The notes under the pieces were generated by a model, which was not told the origin of the DNA, ran no database searches, and was given only the letters and a program-made list of their open reading frames with translations. Position numbers and translations under genes: made by a program. This document shows, piece by piece, positions 13,301 to 31,900 of a DNA stretch of 64,000 bases; positions within the stretch are counted from its first letter, which is position 1; each line of letters begins with the position of its first letter. The stretch is from Dirofilaria immitis (lineage: Eukaryota; Nematoda; Chromadorea; Rhabditida; Onchocercidae): NCBI GenBank assembly GCA_024305405.1, contig JAKNDB010000068.1, positions 816,001 through 880,000 of the forward strand, given 5' to 3'.

Positions 13301-14731
13301 CTGGTTTTCGACATCCAGATGGCAACGATAAAGCATATATTGATATTGAACCGGTAAGTTAATTCGAAGAACTTATGTTAGATTTAAATACATCTTTAAA
13401 TTCCTTTTCTTAAAAAAGTGAGGATTTTAACCTTCGGAAATTCAAACAAAAATTGCGATTTAAATTTTTAATTTCACAAAGAATTTTTTGTTACTGATTA
13501 ATGATTTTTAAAAGACTAGATCTCTGGCATCAAAATTTAAATTTCATTGATTCCAGAATACGGGCATTATTGTGAATGCTTTTGGAGCTTCTCAAATTAA
13601 TGTTGGGATGATCGATGGCAATTTATAGTTCGTTTTTTTATGTTAATTTTTGTTATCATATTATTTCAGTGCTCATCGATACAAACATATGGATTAAGGT
13701 GGTTTAAGATAAATGATTATGATTAATGACTGTTGTTGTAGGTTTTTAAAAAATATTAACTGGGGAATATTTTTTGTAAAATTTTATTGCCAAGAGAAGT
13801 TGTATCAGATTGCCAACTTCTGTTATCATTCGCGACATGATATTGATATGTAATATTACACAATGAATAACGGAGAAAATATTTCTAGTAGTATAATTTA
13901 AATTGTTGATAATCAAGAAGAAATCTAATTTCTAAATATTCGAGAAAATGATTTGAAAATAGTTCTTAGTTATTTTTAGCATGTTTGATAAAATACCGAC
14001 AATGATTGTACCTGTACTATGGATGAACGAACTGATAAGCGTGGATGAATATACAAAGAATGATTTGGAAAAAATCACATTTTTGCCGTTAATAGTAAGT
14101 TATTGTTACCTTGATTTATTGATTTATTAAAATTACTAGTGAATAAATTAATTGGCTAGATGATATGAATCTTAACGCTTTTTCCAGAATCTTAAGATTT
14201 TATTTATATGCAACATTGTTTAGCTTATTGTAAAGCAAGAATTGAAAAGCATATTATTTCCAGTTGAACTCGGAAATTCTGTTCATTTTTCTTACGTAAA
14301 ACCGTCATATTATAGGCACGAATTCTTGGTATTTTGGTGGTAGGTGCGGGTCTATTTCTTTGGGCAGCTTTTCTCATAATTTCGTTGACAAGAATGTACT
14401 TAAAAGTAAGTTATCTATTAATTTTTCGGAACTTTATCAATATTTACAGGCATAATGCTATGATTCACAACATTTCCTTTGAAAAATGTCCGTGCCCAAG
14501 AGAATTATTTTGATGTAATTCATATGATTTGATCATTGCTGAACTTTTCAAATCCGAAGTCTAATTCTCCCTTGATTTGATAGAAAAAAAGATTAATAAG
14601 AACTGATAAGAAAATTGTTTTAAAAAGTATAGAAATGTTTGAAATAAATTCAAATAATTGGAAAAGATCTGTTTATTCAGAGAAATGCTGATGATGAAAC
14701 ACATCTGATTGAAGATGATACGGAAAACTGA
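7363..14731 (+). CDS. CD36/SCARB-family class B scavenger receptor, complete, 509 aa
   Basis: Twelve exons: 7363-7479, 8041-8216, 8405-8555, 8913-9023, 9268-9375, 9640-9851, 12849-13006, 13184-13353, 13557-13627, 13980-14094, 14316-14405, 14681-14731. Every phase closes and the total is 510 codons. The topology is typical of the family: an N-terminal membrane anchor (about residues 8-31), a large ectodomain, a C-terminal anchor (about 466-487, rich in G, V, L, A) and a short acidic tail ending ETHLIEDDTEN. Family motifs: YPILVEKGPYVY, NDG-like TDDGEYLIDSGLG, WNGG..TPWW, INGTDGQLFPPF, CLPAGIFDIGR, IDIEP, and MIVPVLWMNE. Ectodomain cysteines are present (CENC, WICNKK...LC, GFC, GC). Family members bind lipids and lipoproteins at the surface or in lysosomes; the ligand is unknown here. 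The exon 9 donor is a weak GTTCGT, supported by phase. AATAAA occurs at 14736 and 14924. Confidence 0.95.
8693..8787. repeat. Direct duplication in receptor intron 3
   Basis: About 40 bp running 'atcaatgatatcattaagat' then 'tatccagtgctgaatata' is present twice back to back with a few differences. The intron of 8556-8912 otherwise shows nothing. Confidence 0.6.
9852..12848. other. 3-kb receptor intron outside the tRNA: nothing recognised
   Basis: Between receptor exons 6 and 7. Apart from the tRNA-like gene at 11917-12007 I find only A+T-rich sequence with poly(A) and poly(T) runs. No exon with matching phase is missing from the receptor here. Confidence 0.6.
11917..12007 (+). tRNA. tRNA-Arg(CCT)-like gene with a 22-nt intron
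   Basis: It folds as a tRNA once about 11955-11976 is removed. The acceptor 5' strand GCTCCCG pairs with CGGGAGC. The D arm is GCCTAATGGATAAGGC. The anticodon stem TTGGT pairs with ACCAA only after intron removal, and the loop CTCCTAA gives anticodon CCT (11950-11952). The intron sits one base 3' of the anticodon, the normal eukaryotic position. The A box TGGCCTAATGG and B box GGTTCAAGTCC match RNA polymerase III promoters, and a T4 terminator follows at 12013-12016. Oddity: with a full 7-bp acceptor only 3 bp remain for the T stem (or 4 bp with a 6-bp acceptor), so the gene looks 2-4 nt short. That could be assembly error in the G/C runs or a pseudogene. It lies in the sense direction inside the 3-kb intron of the scavenger-receptor gene. 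Confidence 0.75.
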
Positions 14732-15115
14732 GGCGAATAAAAACTGTTTCTGAAACGAACGAATTTTGAGTTTGTTCGGTTTGCTTTATCGAAGGAAACT
14801 TAAAAAGATTTATGGTAATCTCTCAGATTTCTAAAGCCATTGCTAAGTCATTTGAACATAATTGTTAACTGAAATACTGTAAAGAGGAAAATTCATAAAA
14901 ATGTATATTGATCATTGTAAAAAAATAAATGCTCAATTGATTGCTATTTAGAAACAAAACTGGAAACGTTCATATCGAAGGGAATTAGGAAACTAAATTT
15001 TTGTTCTTTCATGCATTTTTAAAGACAGAAAAGTTTTGCATTAAAAATATAAATTTCCATCAATTGAGTATTGTGACTTATACCATTGATAATGTAAAAT
15101 ATTGATTTCTTACTC

Positions 15116-16003
15116 ATGTATCAAAATAAATCGATAGTTGCAATTTCTAAATATAAAAACGACTTCTGATTGCAATCCTGCTAAAGGTGCGAAAACAATT
15201 TTACGGGATAATATTCAGGTATGTCATACTAAAACAAAGTTAAGATTTTGATTAAAGCAACTGATAAGATTAGCTAGAACAAGGATGATCAAGCAAATTA
15301 AATGCTTTAGAAAACGAACATAACTATAATTATATATATATATGATAATACTATGCGTTTCATAACCAAAAAAATGATTATAATCATAAAGGAATTCATA
15401 TATATGGAATACGTTTTAGCGTTTTTTTGATTTTTGAATTTCTTATTGCCACATTGTTTGAATTTTTTCTAGCATTATTTTTCTTATTCTCGAGAAAGTA
15501 ATTATACCATCATAGATGTTTATTGTAAATTATAATGCTTTATCACCGTATTTGTTTTTGTGTCTTTACAAATTCCAATATAAATAACTTACCGTCTAAG
15601 ATTTTTCATATCACTTGATTAAACATTTTTACATCATGGAAAGCATGCAAGTCAAGAATCATCTAATGATTGATGAACCAGGAAATCATTTTCTGTCCTA
15701 ATTTGAACTGAATAAATTAACGAAGGATTTCTTATTGCCATCCTCTTTCCAAATTTTATAGAACAACATATTACAAATTTATTACTAGTATTGTTCACAG
15801 AAAAAATCGAACAACGTGATCGTAGCAGTAAAGTTTGACTTATTCAATTTTAATAAAAAATTTTTCTAACATCTTTGAAAAATATATCCAAGGTAGGATT
15901 CGACAATTATCTGCCATTTCAACCGAAAAACTTTCCACTGCTCGTCGATTAGCCGGAAAAGTTCGCTACATATTCCGGCGTTATGAAAGTTTAACTGATT
16001 GAT
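15116..16003 (+). CDS. Speculative small basic protein, two exons (about 69 aa if one base is restored)
   Basis: Exon 1 would start at ATG 15116 and end before GTATGT at 15220. Exon 2 would start after an AG at 15898 and end with TGA at 16003. The reading is basic and helical-looking, with RRLAGKVRYIFRRYESLTD at the end and LLIAILLKVRK in the middle. As written, exon 1 stops after 17 codons; one extra A in the run 15155-15159 opens it into the phase (2) needed for exon 2. That is the same kind of fault seen in four neighbouring genes. No family is recognised. It could instead be an unused or decayed exon. The rest of 14732-16676 shows nothing else. Confidence 0.25.
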
Positions 16004-16676
16004 CTCTTGCTGCCAACTGCATTACTTCAATTTAATTCCTTTTTTCCAAGAATTTTTGATTCATACTGCTATTTATTTTGCTATTATAGATATCTTTGTT
16101 AATAATATTTTGGTTAAAATTCAGTACTCGCGACAATTTTGAAAATTTTGATAGCACTTAGTATCACCCTTGTGACGTTGATGTTTATACTTATTTGATT
16201 AGTAACATTTTCTACTTTTCGATGTTCAACTCTTGCTTCTTTAATTCTACTACAATTGAATCCTATCATCCGTCCTTAGTTGGTGATCGATATTTGATAA
16301 TAATAATTTGTTTTTTGGATTTGATAAATTTTATTCAAATTTATCAAAAGTCTGAACATTTCAACAAAATAAGAGACGAATAAAATCATTATCGTGACCC
16401 GTAATAGCAAATATTAAACTCACTGGGATGAAAGATGATTGTAAAAATAACAACTGAACATGCATGACATCCTATAATATCTGCATTTAAATAATTTTCA
16501 TATAAATTGGGATTAATCCTTCTCCAAAAATATTAATAAAACAAGTAGAAGTAAACCTCTAATATAGTTAATAAACCGAGAAATCTAATAAATAAATTTA
16601 GGTTTTATGGAACGGATTATGTTTCACTTTTGAATTGAATTCAAAGCTAGGATATCTATTTTTGGTCTCACAAAGA

Positions 16677-24497
<7,821 letters not shown>

Positions 24498-25659
24498 TTT
24501 CAATTCCTTCAATTACCATAGTCAACTATTTCCATGTCTATCTGCAAATTATACGTATTTTTTTAAAGCAAATAATTAATTCTACTTTTTTTCTTTTTCT
24601 AACCAATTTATTCCATTTAATTAATAAACAAAAATAAGAAAAACTATCGTCCCATTTTAACAAACATAAATTATAAAACGAAATATATCACCACTTCACT
24701 TTTCCATTTCATATTATCTCCTTCCATGTCCAAGAAATGTTGTATTTGGAGGCGCTATGCAATTACTTTGTCCGTACATATATGTTATTTTCGCCAACAT
24801 CTTAGTAAGTCCAGTAATGATAATCCGATGGATTGGATAAAGCATTTGAACAATTGGTATCATGAAGAATCAGTATTTTCATAAAGCTTCAGATAAAAAA
24901 AAATCATAGTAGTTACGATGACAAACAATTCACATGTAGATGATAGAGATGCGTTTATTGGAATAACAATCAAATTCTGGAGTATCACGGAAAACATCAT
25001 TTATCATAACATTAGCTATTTGAATTCAACGAATACAACTATTAGCAACAACAGAAATAATTTTTCTATTATTTTTTCATTACATTTTAAATGATACAAT
25101 TTATTGTAATCAATTTTACATCTTTGACAACCATTTCGATTCTGATGCATTTCTTGAGCACATTCTGAATGCAACGCATGCGCACATGTCAACATTACAA
25201 CATCCTATTACTAAGACCGTTTTTTCTTTCGTTTTTTTTTTTTTTCAAGAAGGCCGCATCTTTTGCAAATTATTGAAATTATAAATTTTGAATTTTTTTT
25301 TAAAAATTTCTTTCATTAAAAATATATATTAGCTTGCTATGAAAATTTTGCAATGTAAAATAAGAATTAGTTTAGATCTCATTCTTTTTTTTAGTCGGGC
25401 CGCATTATTTAAAAATTAGTAAAATTATTAATTTTCGGAATTTTTTTAATCTCTCGGATTAAAATAATATATATTAGCTTGTTTTAAAGATTTTATAATA
25501 TGAAATATAAGTTAGTATTAAAGCTGATTTTATTTTTTGATCTCCGTCCAAAGTTATTTTTTGATTTTTTTTCCCTTTCTATCCATTACTGAACTAAGAT
25601 TTATGTTGGATTTCTTTTTAAATTATATTTAAGATATTATAGATATTAAGTATAATATT

Positions 25660-25711
<52 letters not shown>

Positions 25712-25872
25712 TATCATTAGAAAAAATCGAAAAAAAAGGAATTGATGCCGAAAAATTTTTAAAGCTGATAAAACTGATAAGGCTGAGAAAAAAAAGCAAG
25801 CAATTATCTTCAACTAAGTTTTTATTTAATGGTGCATAAGATTAGTTTTATCCCCAGGAATAATTTCATTTT
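24498..25872. repeat. Intergenic region with a diverged duplication and a TA microsatellite
   Basis: Two related segments, about 25250-25380 and 25400-25520, share a 'gccgcat' start, 'ttattaattttcggaatttt'-like and 'atatatattagcttg' blocks, suggesting an old tandem duplication of about 150 bp. A (TA)n tract covers 25666-25709. The first few hundred bases should hold the POLR3B promoter, but no element is recognised. No gene is supported. Confidence 0.6.
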
Positions 25873-27027
25873 TTATTTTATATTTAAAATTGGAAATTCA
25901 TTAACTTCATATAATCCATTAAGCGGTCGTTCGCACAACGAACAATTACCGTGCCGTGATAAATATTGCTGCCATAGCCATGAACGAATTGAACGCTTAC
26001 CTATCTTCACGTTATCTTTACGTAATTTCTAGAAAAGGACTTTTAAGGCAGAAAGGGAAGAAAATTAGTCATATGTGATTTTTTTTCTTTAGTAACTTCC
26101 ACTATCCATTCTTTGAAAATTGGGCTTAATTAAGTACAAAAGTAATTTTTGAAATAGACTAAGATATTTGTTTTGACCCCCAAATGATTAACCTCAAACT
26201 AAAATGAAAAAAATCAATGAAAAAAGTTGACCCTAACTTTACATTATCTTTCCGCAATTTTTATAAAAAAAAATTTCCAAAATTTCAAAACAAAAGAATT
26301 ATTGATTGTTCGAAAGTAACTTTGATGCAATTAATCCATAAGATCATTTCAGTAATGATTAATTATTCTTAATTAACCTGAAGTGCAAAAAAACAATCAA
26401 CAAAAAAATTGATCATTTCTATTAGGCAATAAATTTTAGCAACCTTTTCAAGACTTATCGATTCAAATGGATCCATCATTAGTGTAATTCGTTTATTTGG
26501 ATTATTTGTTTCTAAAAATATTTGTAATTCGAGAAATTTTTAAAAATGACCTCAATAATTTCGCTAATGTTATGTGGTTTTTTTTTAAATAAGTTATGAT
26601 TTATAAATGTTAAATTGAAATTAATGAAATTTTAGAAAATTAAAAGATTAAAAAGATTAAAGATTATCAATTCTCGTACAATCCTATATAATCTCATCAA
26701 TGTTTCGATCAATTCTCGTCATAATCCTATATGATCTTACCCCTATTTGACATAAAAAAAAAGAAAAAAAACTATGATTTAGGAAAATTGCGTTATTCCT
26801 CATTATCTAATCATTACACTGATTAATTAAGCTGAAAATAATTTTGCGGAATAAATAATACCACAAAAAGTTTTCACTGCCAATTTTTCTTGAATTATGG
26901 AATTCTTTATTCCTAATAATTGAAGATGTTTCTCAGGTGTTGCAGTTGTTTCCAAATTCGTATATTGCTTCATTTCAAACAAGCCATACAGTTCCATAGC
27001 TGGCTGATAATTTGGCACAACAAACAT
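25873..27027 (-). CDS. Orphan 129-aa protein with a CxxC pair
   Basis: Three exons, 27027-26862, 26511-26444 and 26028-25873, with phases 1 and 0 that close exactly to 130 codons. The consistent frame across both introns and the TTTTTAG and TTTTCTAG acceptors argue for a real gene. The product starts MFVVPNYQPAMELYGLFEMK, has a mixed helical middle (PEKHLQLLGIKNSIIQEKL), a basic and aromatic stretch (KRSIRSWLWQQYLSRHG) and the pair CSLCERPLNG near the C-terminus. The CxxC could bind a metal with the upstream cysteine, but I see no full zinc finger. There is no signal peptide or membrane segment. The start was chosen 17 nt after the acceptor-like TTCTATAG at 27045. I do not recognise a family. 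Confidence 0.7.
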
Positions 27028-28984
27028 ATTATGATGTATTAAATCTATAGAATGATCTTGATGATTCAATTTCGGATTACAAGCATTAAATGATTATTTC
27101 GATTCTTTTTTTTTCAAATCTCGATAAATGTTGAAAATTTTTTATCGTTTTTTCTTTTAAATATATTTTTTTCATTTTAATTGTTCAGTCTATTTTTCAT
27201 TTGATTTTAATCATTTGCAAAATTATATCAAAAAAAAAATCAGATCAAATATATCTTATTCAAAAATTTTAATAAAATCGATAAAATGATTGATCCTTGC
27301 TTTGATTAATCAATCAATCAATCAATCAATCTTTTATCCTGCACGATTATCGTTACATTTCAATGTATCAATTTTTATCGTTAATAGTAATCGAAAAATA
27401 AAAATTTAAAATTGTAAATTTTTAATAAATTAAGGATATATTAATGACAAAATCACTGATGAAAATAACTCACTACATTCTAAAAACAACCGCTTTCACG
27501 ATCTTATAATAATCATTGTAATTAATATACATAATTATTCATAATCGAGATATTTTATAAAATACGATGAAATCATAATCAAACAATTACACTACGCTAC
27601 ACTATATTATCTATATTATTGATATATTTTAGCATATCAATCAATCATTTCATCCTACAGGATTATCATTAAATTTTAAAGCATCAATTTTAAATAATTG
27701 AAGGAATAGAAGCTTATTTTTATATCTTTGATTATTTCATCATATCTATATATTTCAATTATTTCGTTACATATATAATAATCATTTAGTGATAATTGTA
27801 GATGAAAGAACAATGAATATCAGTGCTATCAGAATAACTGAAGATGTAATATTTAAGAAATACCAAAGATAGATAAGATTATCTTCTCGGATTAAATGCT
27901 TGATTTCTATTCCATATCAATTTCAACAAAAAAAAAAAAAAAAACCTCCCACAGAAGTATATTCGATACCTTATCAAACGTTATCATTGATCATATCCAA
28001 AATTTCCCAAAACTTTTATCCCTCTCGAGATTATCTTCGCATCTCTCAACAATCTTTTACTCTCTAATCACTCATAATTCCAGTAATCTCTGCGATTCTT
28101 TTTGATTCTCGCTAATACACTCTCTAATCCTATCACTACTTGTTATCTCTTGTTTTTCTATATTGTTTTGATTGCTCGCATATGTGAACTTTTTTTTTAA
28201 AAGCTTCCCAAAATTTATCATTCTTGCAATATCGTATCATATGTGTAGTCAAAATTAGTTCGTCGAGAATCTCGATGATGGCTTAACGATGTGTTTCAAT
28301 TAGATAAATGATATGTAAATCATAAAAATATATTTTTTATTTACATTTTAACTAACAACTTTAGTATTGCAATTTGATGGTTAATTTTTTTTTGTATTAT
28401 GTTCGATTATGATTGATAATTTGCGAGAAATGTAATTGATAAGTTAGATTGATGATGATTGATTGATGATTGATAATTTGCGAGAAATGTAATTGATAAG
28501 TTAGATTAATTTCTTTTGAAGTTTAACTCTCGATGATTTTCATAATTAAAATACACTAGCTTTCTCTTTTGCCATTTTACGACGTATCGAAGTGAAATTT
28601 ATCTTATCTTACCTGCGAAGTCATTATCATCTTAAATTCAGTTATTTTAATTTCAATTTTTTATATATGATATAATCAGAGTAAAGATGAAAAGGAAAAA
28701 TATTGGCTAAATTATTTTTATTTTTTATATGTATAGTTTGTGCTTTTGTAAAGATACGCTATTATTACTTTATCATAATTTTAACAATTCTCAATCTCAT
28801 TATCAAATTTTACTTCCTAACCTTTTGATTGCTGTTATTTTCAATTGTCGTACATTAATATGAAAAGTTATAGATTTCAGTTCATCTGAAATAATATGAT
28901 GAGGAAAAGATAAAGGCGTTAATCGTAGCATTATCAATGGTTATCATATCATTTGCATTTTGATGTTCAAGCAACAGAGATATG
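27028..28984. other. Divergent intergenic region with a (CAAT)n tract and a local duplication
   Basis: Lies between two divergent genes, so promoters are expected. It holds (CAAT)n at about 27304-27331, a poly(A) run at about 27928-27944, and a nearly exact direct duplication of about 40 bp at 28411-28450 and 28466-28506 ('gattgataatttgcgagaa' then 'atgtaattgataagttagat'). No gene or regulatory motif is recognised. Confidence 0.6.
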
Positions 28985-31900
28985 ATGGAAACTATCCGGA
29001 ATAATTACGATGCTTTAAAATCGTTTATTTTAGCAATAATTGAATGGCGTTCCGCTGCTGCAGCGCCTTATCTTATGTTTATCAATAGCGTTTTTGGTAA
29101 GTGAAAGTGATATTTTTTTAAAAAAGTTAAATTTTTATGTGAAAAATTTTAAAATTCATAATAAGTATAATGTTGGATATTTTCCGTCTTATAATATAAT
29201 ATACGTAGTATCAATGTTATAGGATATAGTGAAAAGTAAAATATATAAAATTATTTAATATATTATATTTTATCGATCGATGAGAAAGATTGTAGTAGGA
29301 AGCAATGATGAAATAATTTTATGCACTCTTAGCAATGAGCATATCTTAAATAGGTAAGCTACAAATGAAAAAAAAATTAAACCTATCGAAGATGTTTAAA
29401 GAAATTAAGCATAATGTGAAATAGGTCATTTAAGTTTTAAATTATGAGATGAGCGTTTAAGCGTTTCTTTTTTATGTAGCAGAGAATTAAATTTTTTATT
29501 TTCCTAGGTGGAGTGTATTTTATCTGGATAAAGAAACGCAACTACGATTATTGATCTCATGCGCTGCCGCTATCTTTAGTTGGGATATTTTGTTATCACC
29601 AAGTTATGAACGAAGTATTTTATTTCATATTTTTACATGGCCTATGCGAAGCGTGTTAAGGGTTAGCTTTATTAATTTTAGCCGATTTAAATTTAAAATT
29701 GCATAATTTTGATAGTTGGCTTACTGCGAATTGAAAAATGAAATAAAATAAAATTTATAATTCAGAAATTTTAATTTGCAAATATTCTTCATTTTACAAA
29801 CAAACTGTAGCAAAATCTATAGTTATGATATAAGTGAACAGTGCAGTTCTCATAGTCTTAGAAATGGTTTAATATTTTTGTTACAGACAACAAGTGTTGT
29901 AATGGCTTTATCCAGTGCACATTTCGTTTATTGGAGTGAATTTGAAAAAGCGTGTTGGACTGCTTATAGTGCAGGTTTTCTTTTTGAATTTTCCAGAAAT
30001 TTTTTGAGAGTACAGGGTCTAAAACATTCAAGTGTATGTTTATTGTCTGTAGTTTATTATTATTTCAGTTTCCCTTGCTTTTTTTACCAGTTACTTAATT
30101 GCAATACAAGAAATATGCTTTTTAGTTGCATTATTAATGATAAACCCAGTATGGCTTTATTATCAAATACCGCAAAAAATTAACAAATGCTTCTGTACGG
30201 CGTACATAACAACGAAATATGTTGCTGAAATAACTGTCGTTTCTCCTATTTGTTCATTTTATAAAATTCTTGAATATATCATCACATTAAGATGGTTGTT
30301 AGGTTTGTAATTTTACGTTTTAAAATTTAAGTATTATTCCAAGTATTTTTACGTCATTTCTTTTGCTATCAAAAATTGTTATCTTTTTGAAACTTGAAGA
30401 TTTTAACAATTTCAAGATATTTGGAAGTTTTAAACTACTTTTCTTGTTTTTATGTTATCCTGGGAGATGAAATCAAATAATTCCTATCTGTTACTCGTAA
30501 TTTTCTTAGTTTTGTTAAAGAAATTTAAAAATATATAGTTTTATTCTTATTACTATCAGTATTTTTCAGTAATATTAGAAAAAGTAGCGGACGGATTGCT
30601 GAGGATAAAGACTGCAATTGGAAATGTCTATGTTGCAACGATTGCGAAATTCTATGCTGGAAAAAATGCGGTATTAAATGTTATAAATTCTACTATATTT
30701 AATACTAAGAACTTCACATCTCGCATGGTTTATGAATTTAGAAGTAAGTTTTGTAGATTTTTAATGCTATTTTTACTTGCATTTTGAGATTTTTGTTATA
30801 CTTATTTTCTACAAAGTATTGCTAATTCTATGATTAGCTAAAAAATAGGTCTTGGCTTTTTTACAGTGGGAATCAGGAATGGAATAATGTATGCAGTGAC
30901 AACTACAAGTAATACAGTAATACATATAATAACAACTACAAGGAATAGAATAGTATATGCGGTAACGACTCTAAGAAACGGAATAGTTTCTGCAATAATG
31001 TCGCTCATTGATGGAGTACTTTCTGGATCCTTGACACTTAAAAATGGAGTAGCTGCTGGAATTCTACGACTGAAGAATTGTTTAATTATGGGATTCAGGA
31101 AATCAGGCGATATCTTTTATTTCACTGTTATTGCCGTGAAAAATTATATCCGCTTTGCACTTATTACTCTTCAGAATTCAGTTTCGAACTTTTTTCTGCT
31201 GTTGTGCAATGGATAAAGACAAAAATTATTGTACCGGTTCAGAATGCTGCATATGCAGTTATCCAGTTTCTGCGGTATTGGCTTTGCGCACACTGGTGGC
31301 CTAACTTCAAGTCTTGGTTTGCTCTGCATGTTATGTTTCGGTTGCAAATGCTATTCAATTATTTCTGCTTTGGTATTGCATATGTTTCTTGTGGCTATTG
31401 GGTGGGCCCATTTGTTGCTTTTCTTTCGAAATATTTCAAATATTTTTATGGTTATTTTCAACTGTTCGTCTTGAATCCGATTAAAATGTAAGTCATTACG
31501 ATTCTAAAATTTCAATCTCACAACTTTAAATTATTCGATAATAATCTTTAAATTTAAAGAGAGCTAGAATTTCATTCTGTAGCTAAAAGGAAATATTTCT
31601 TGAATCTTTTTTATATTTCTTTTAGTTTTATATAGGTTTTTTCTGATAGAAAAAATATGCTTACAAAAACTGTGTTTTCGCATAATTGAGATGGTTATAT
31701 GATCTCTCGATTAAGAATATTAAAGTTGTTTAAATACATTGATGTTTATGATTTTATTTGCTGAACTGTTGACAGCATATTCGTAATTACTGCCTCCATA
31801 GAATTCATTGTTTATCAGCTAAAATCTTATTCATAAATGATCCTAAAAATCCTATGTTTATACGCCAGTAATTTTTACTTTTTTGTACATTTCAGATGGA

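Noticed and set aside
24498..25872. Transposon remnant between POLR3B and the orphan gene
   Set aside because: The repeated segments show no terminal inverted repeats, target-site duplication or transposase fragment.
31078..31491. A separate 137-codon plus-strand ORF inside the 11-mer repeat gene
   Set aside because: Its first third is out of frame with the repeats and its last two thirds continue them after the short T run at 31190-31195. It is one exon split by a one-base error, not a second gene.
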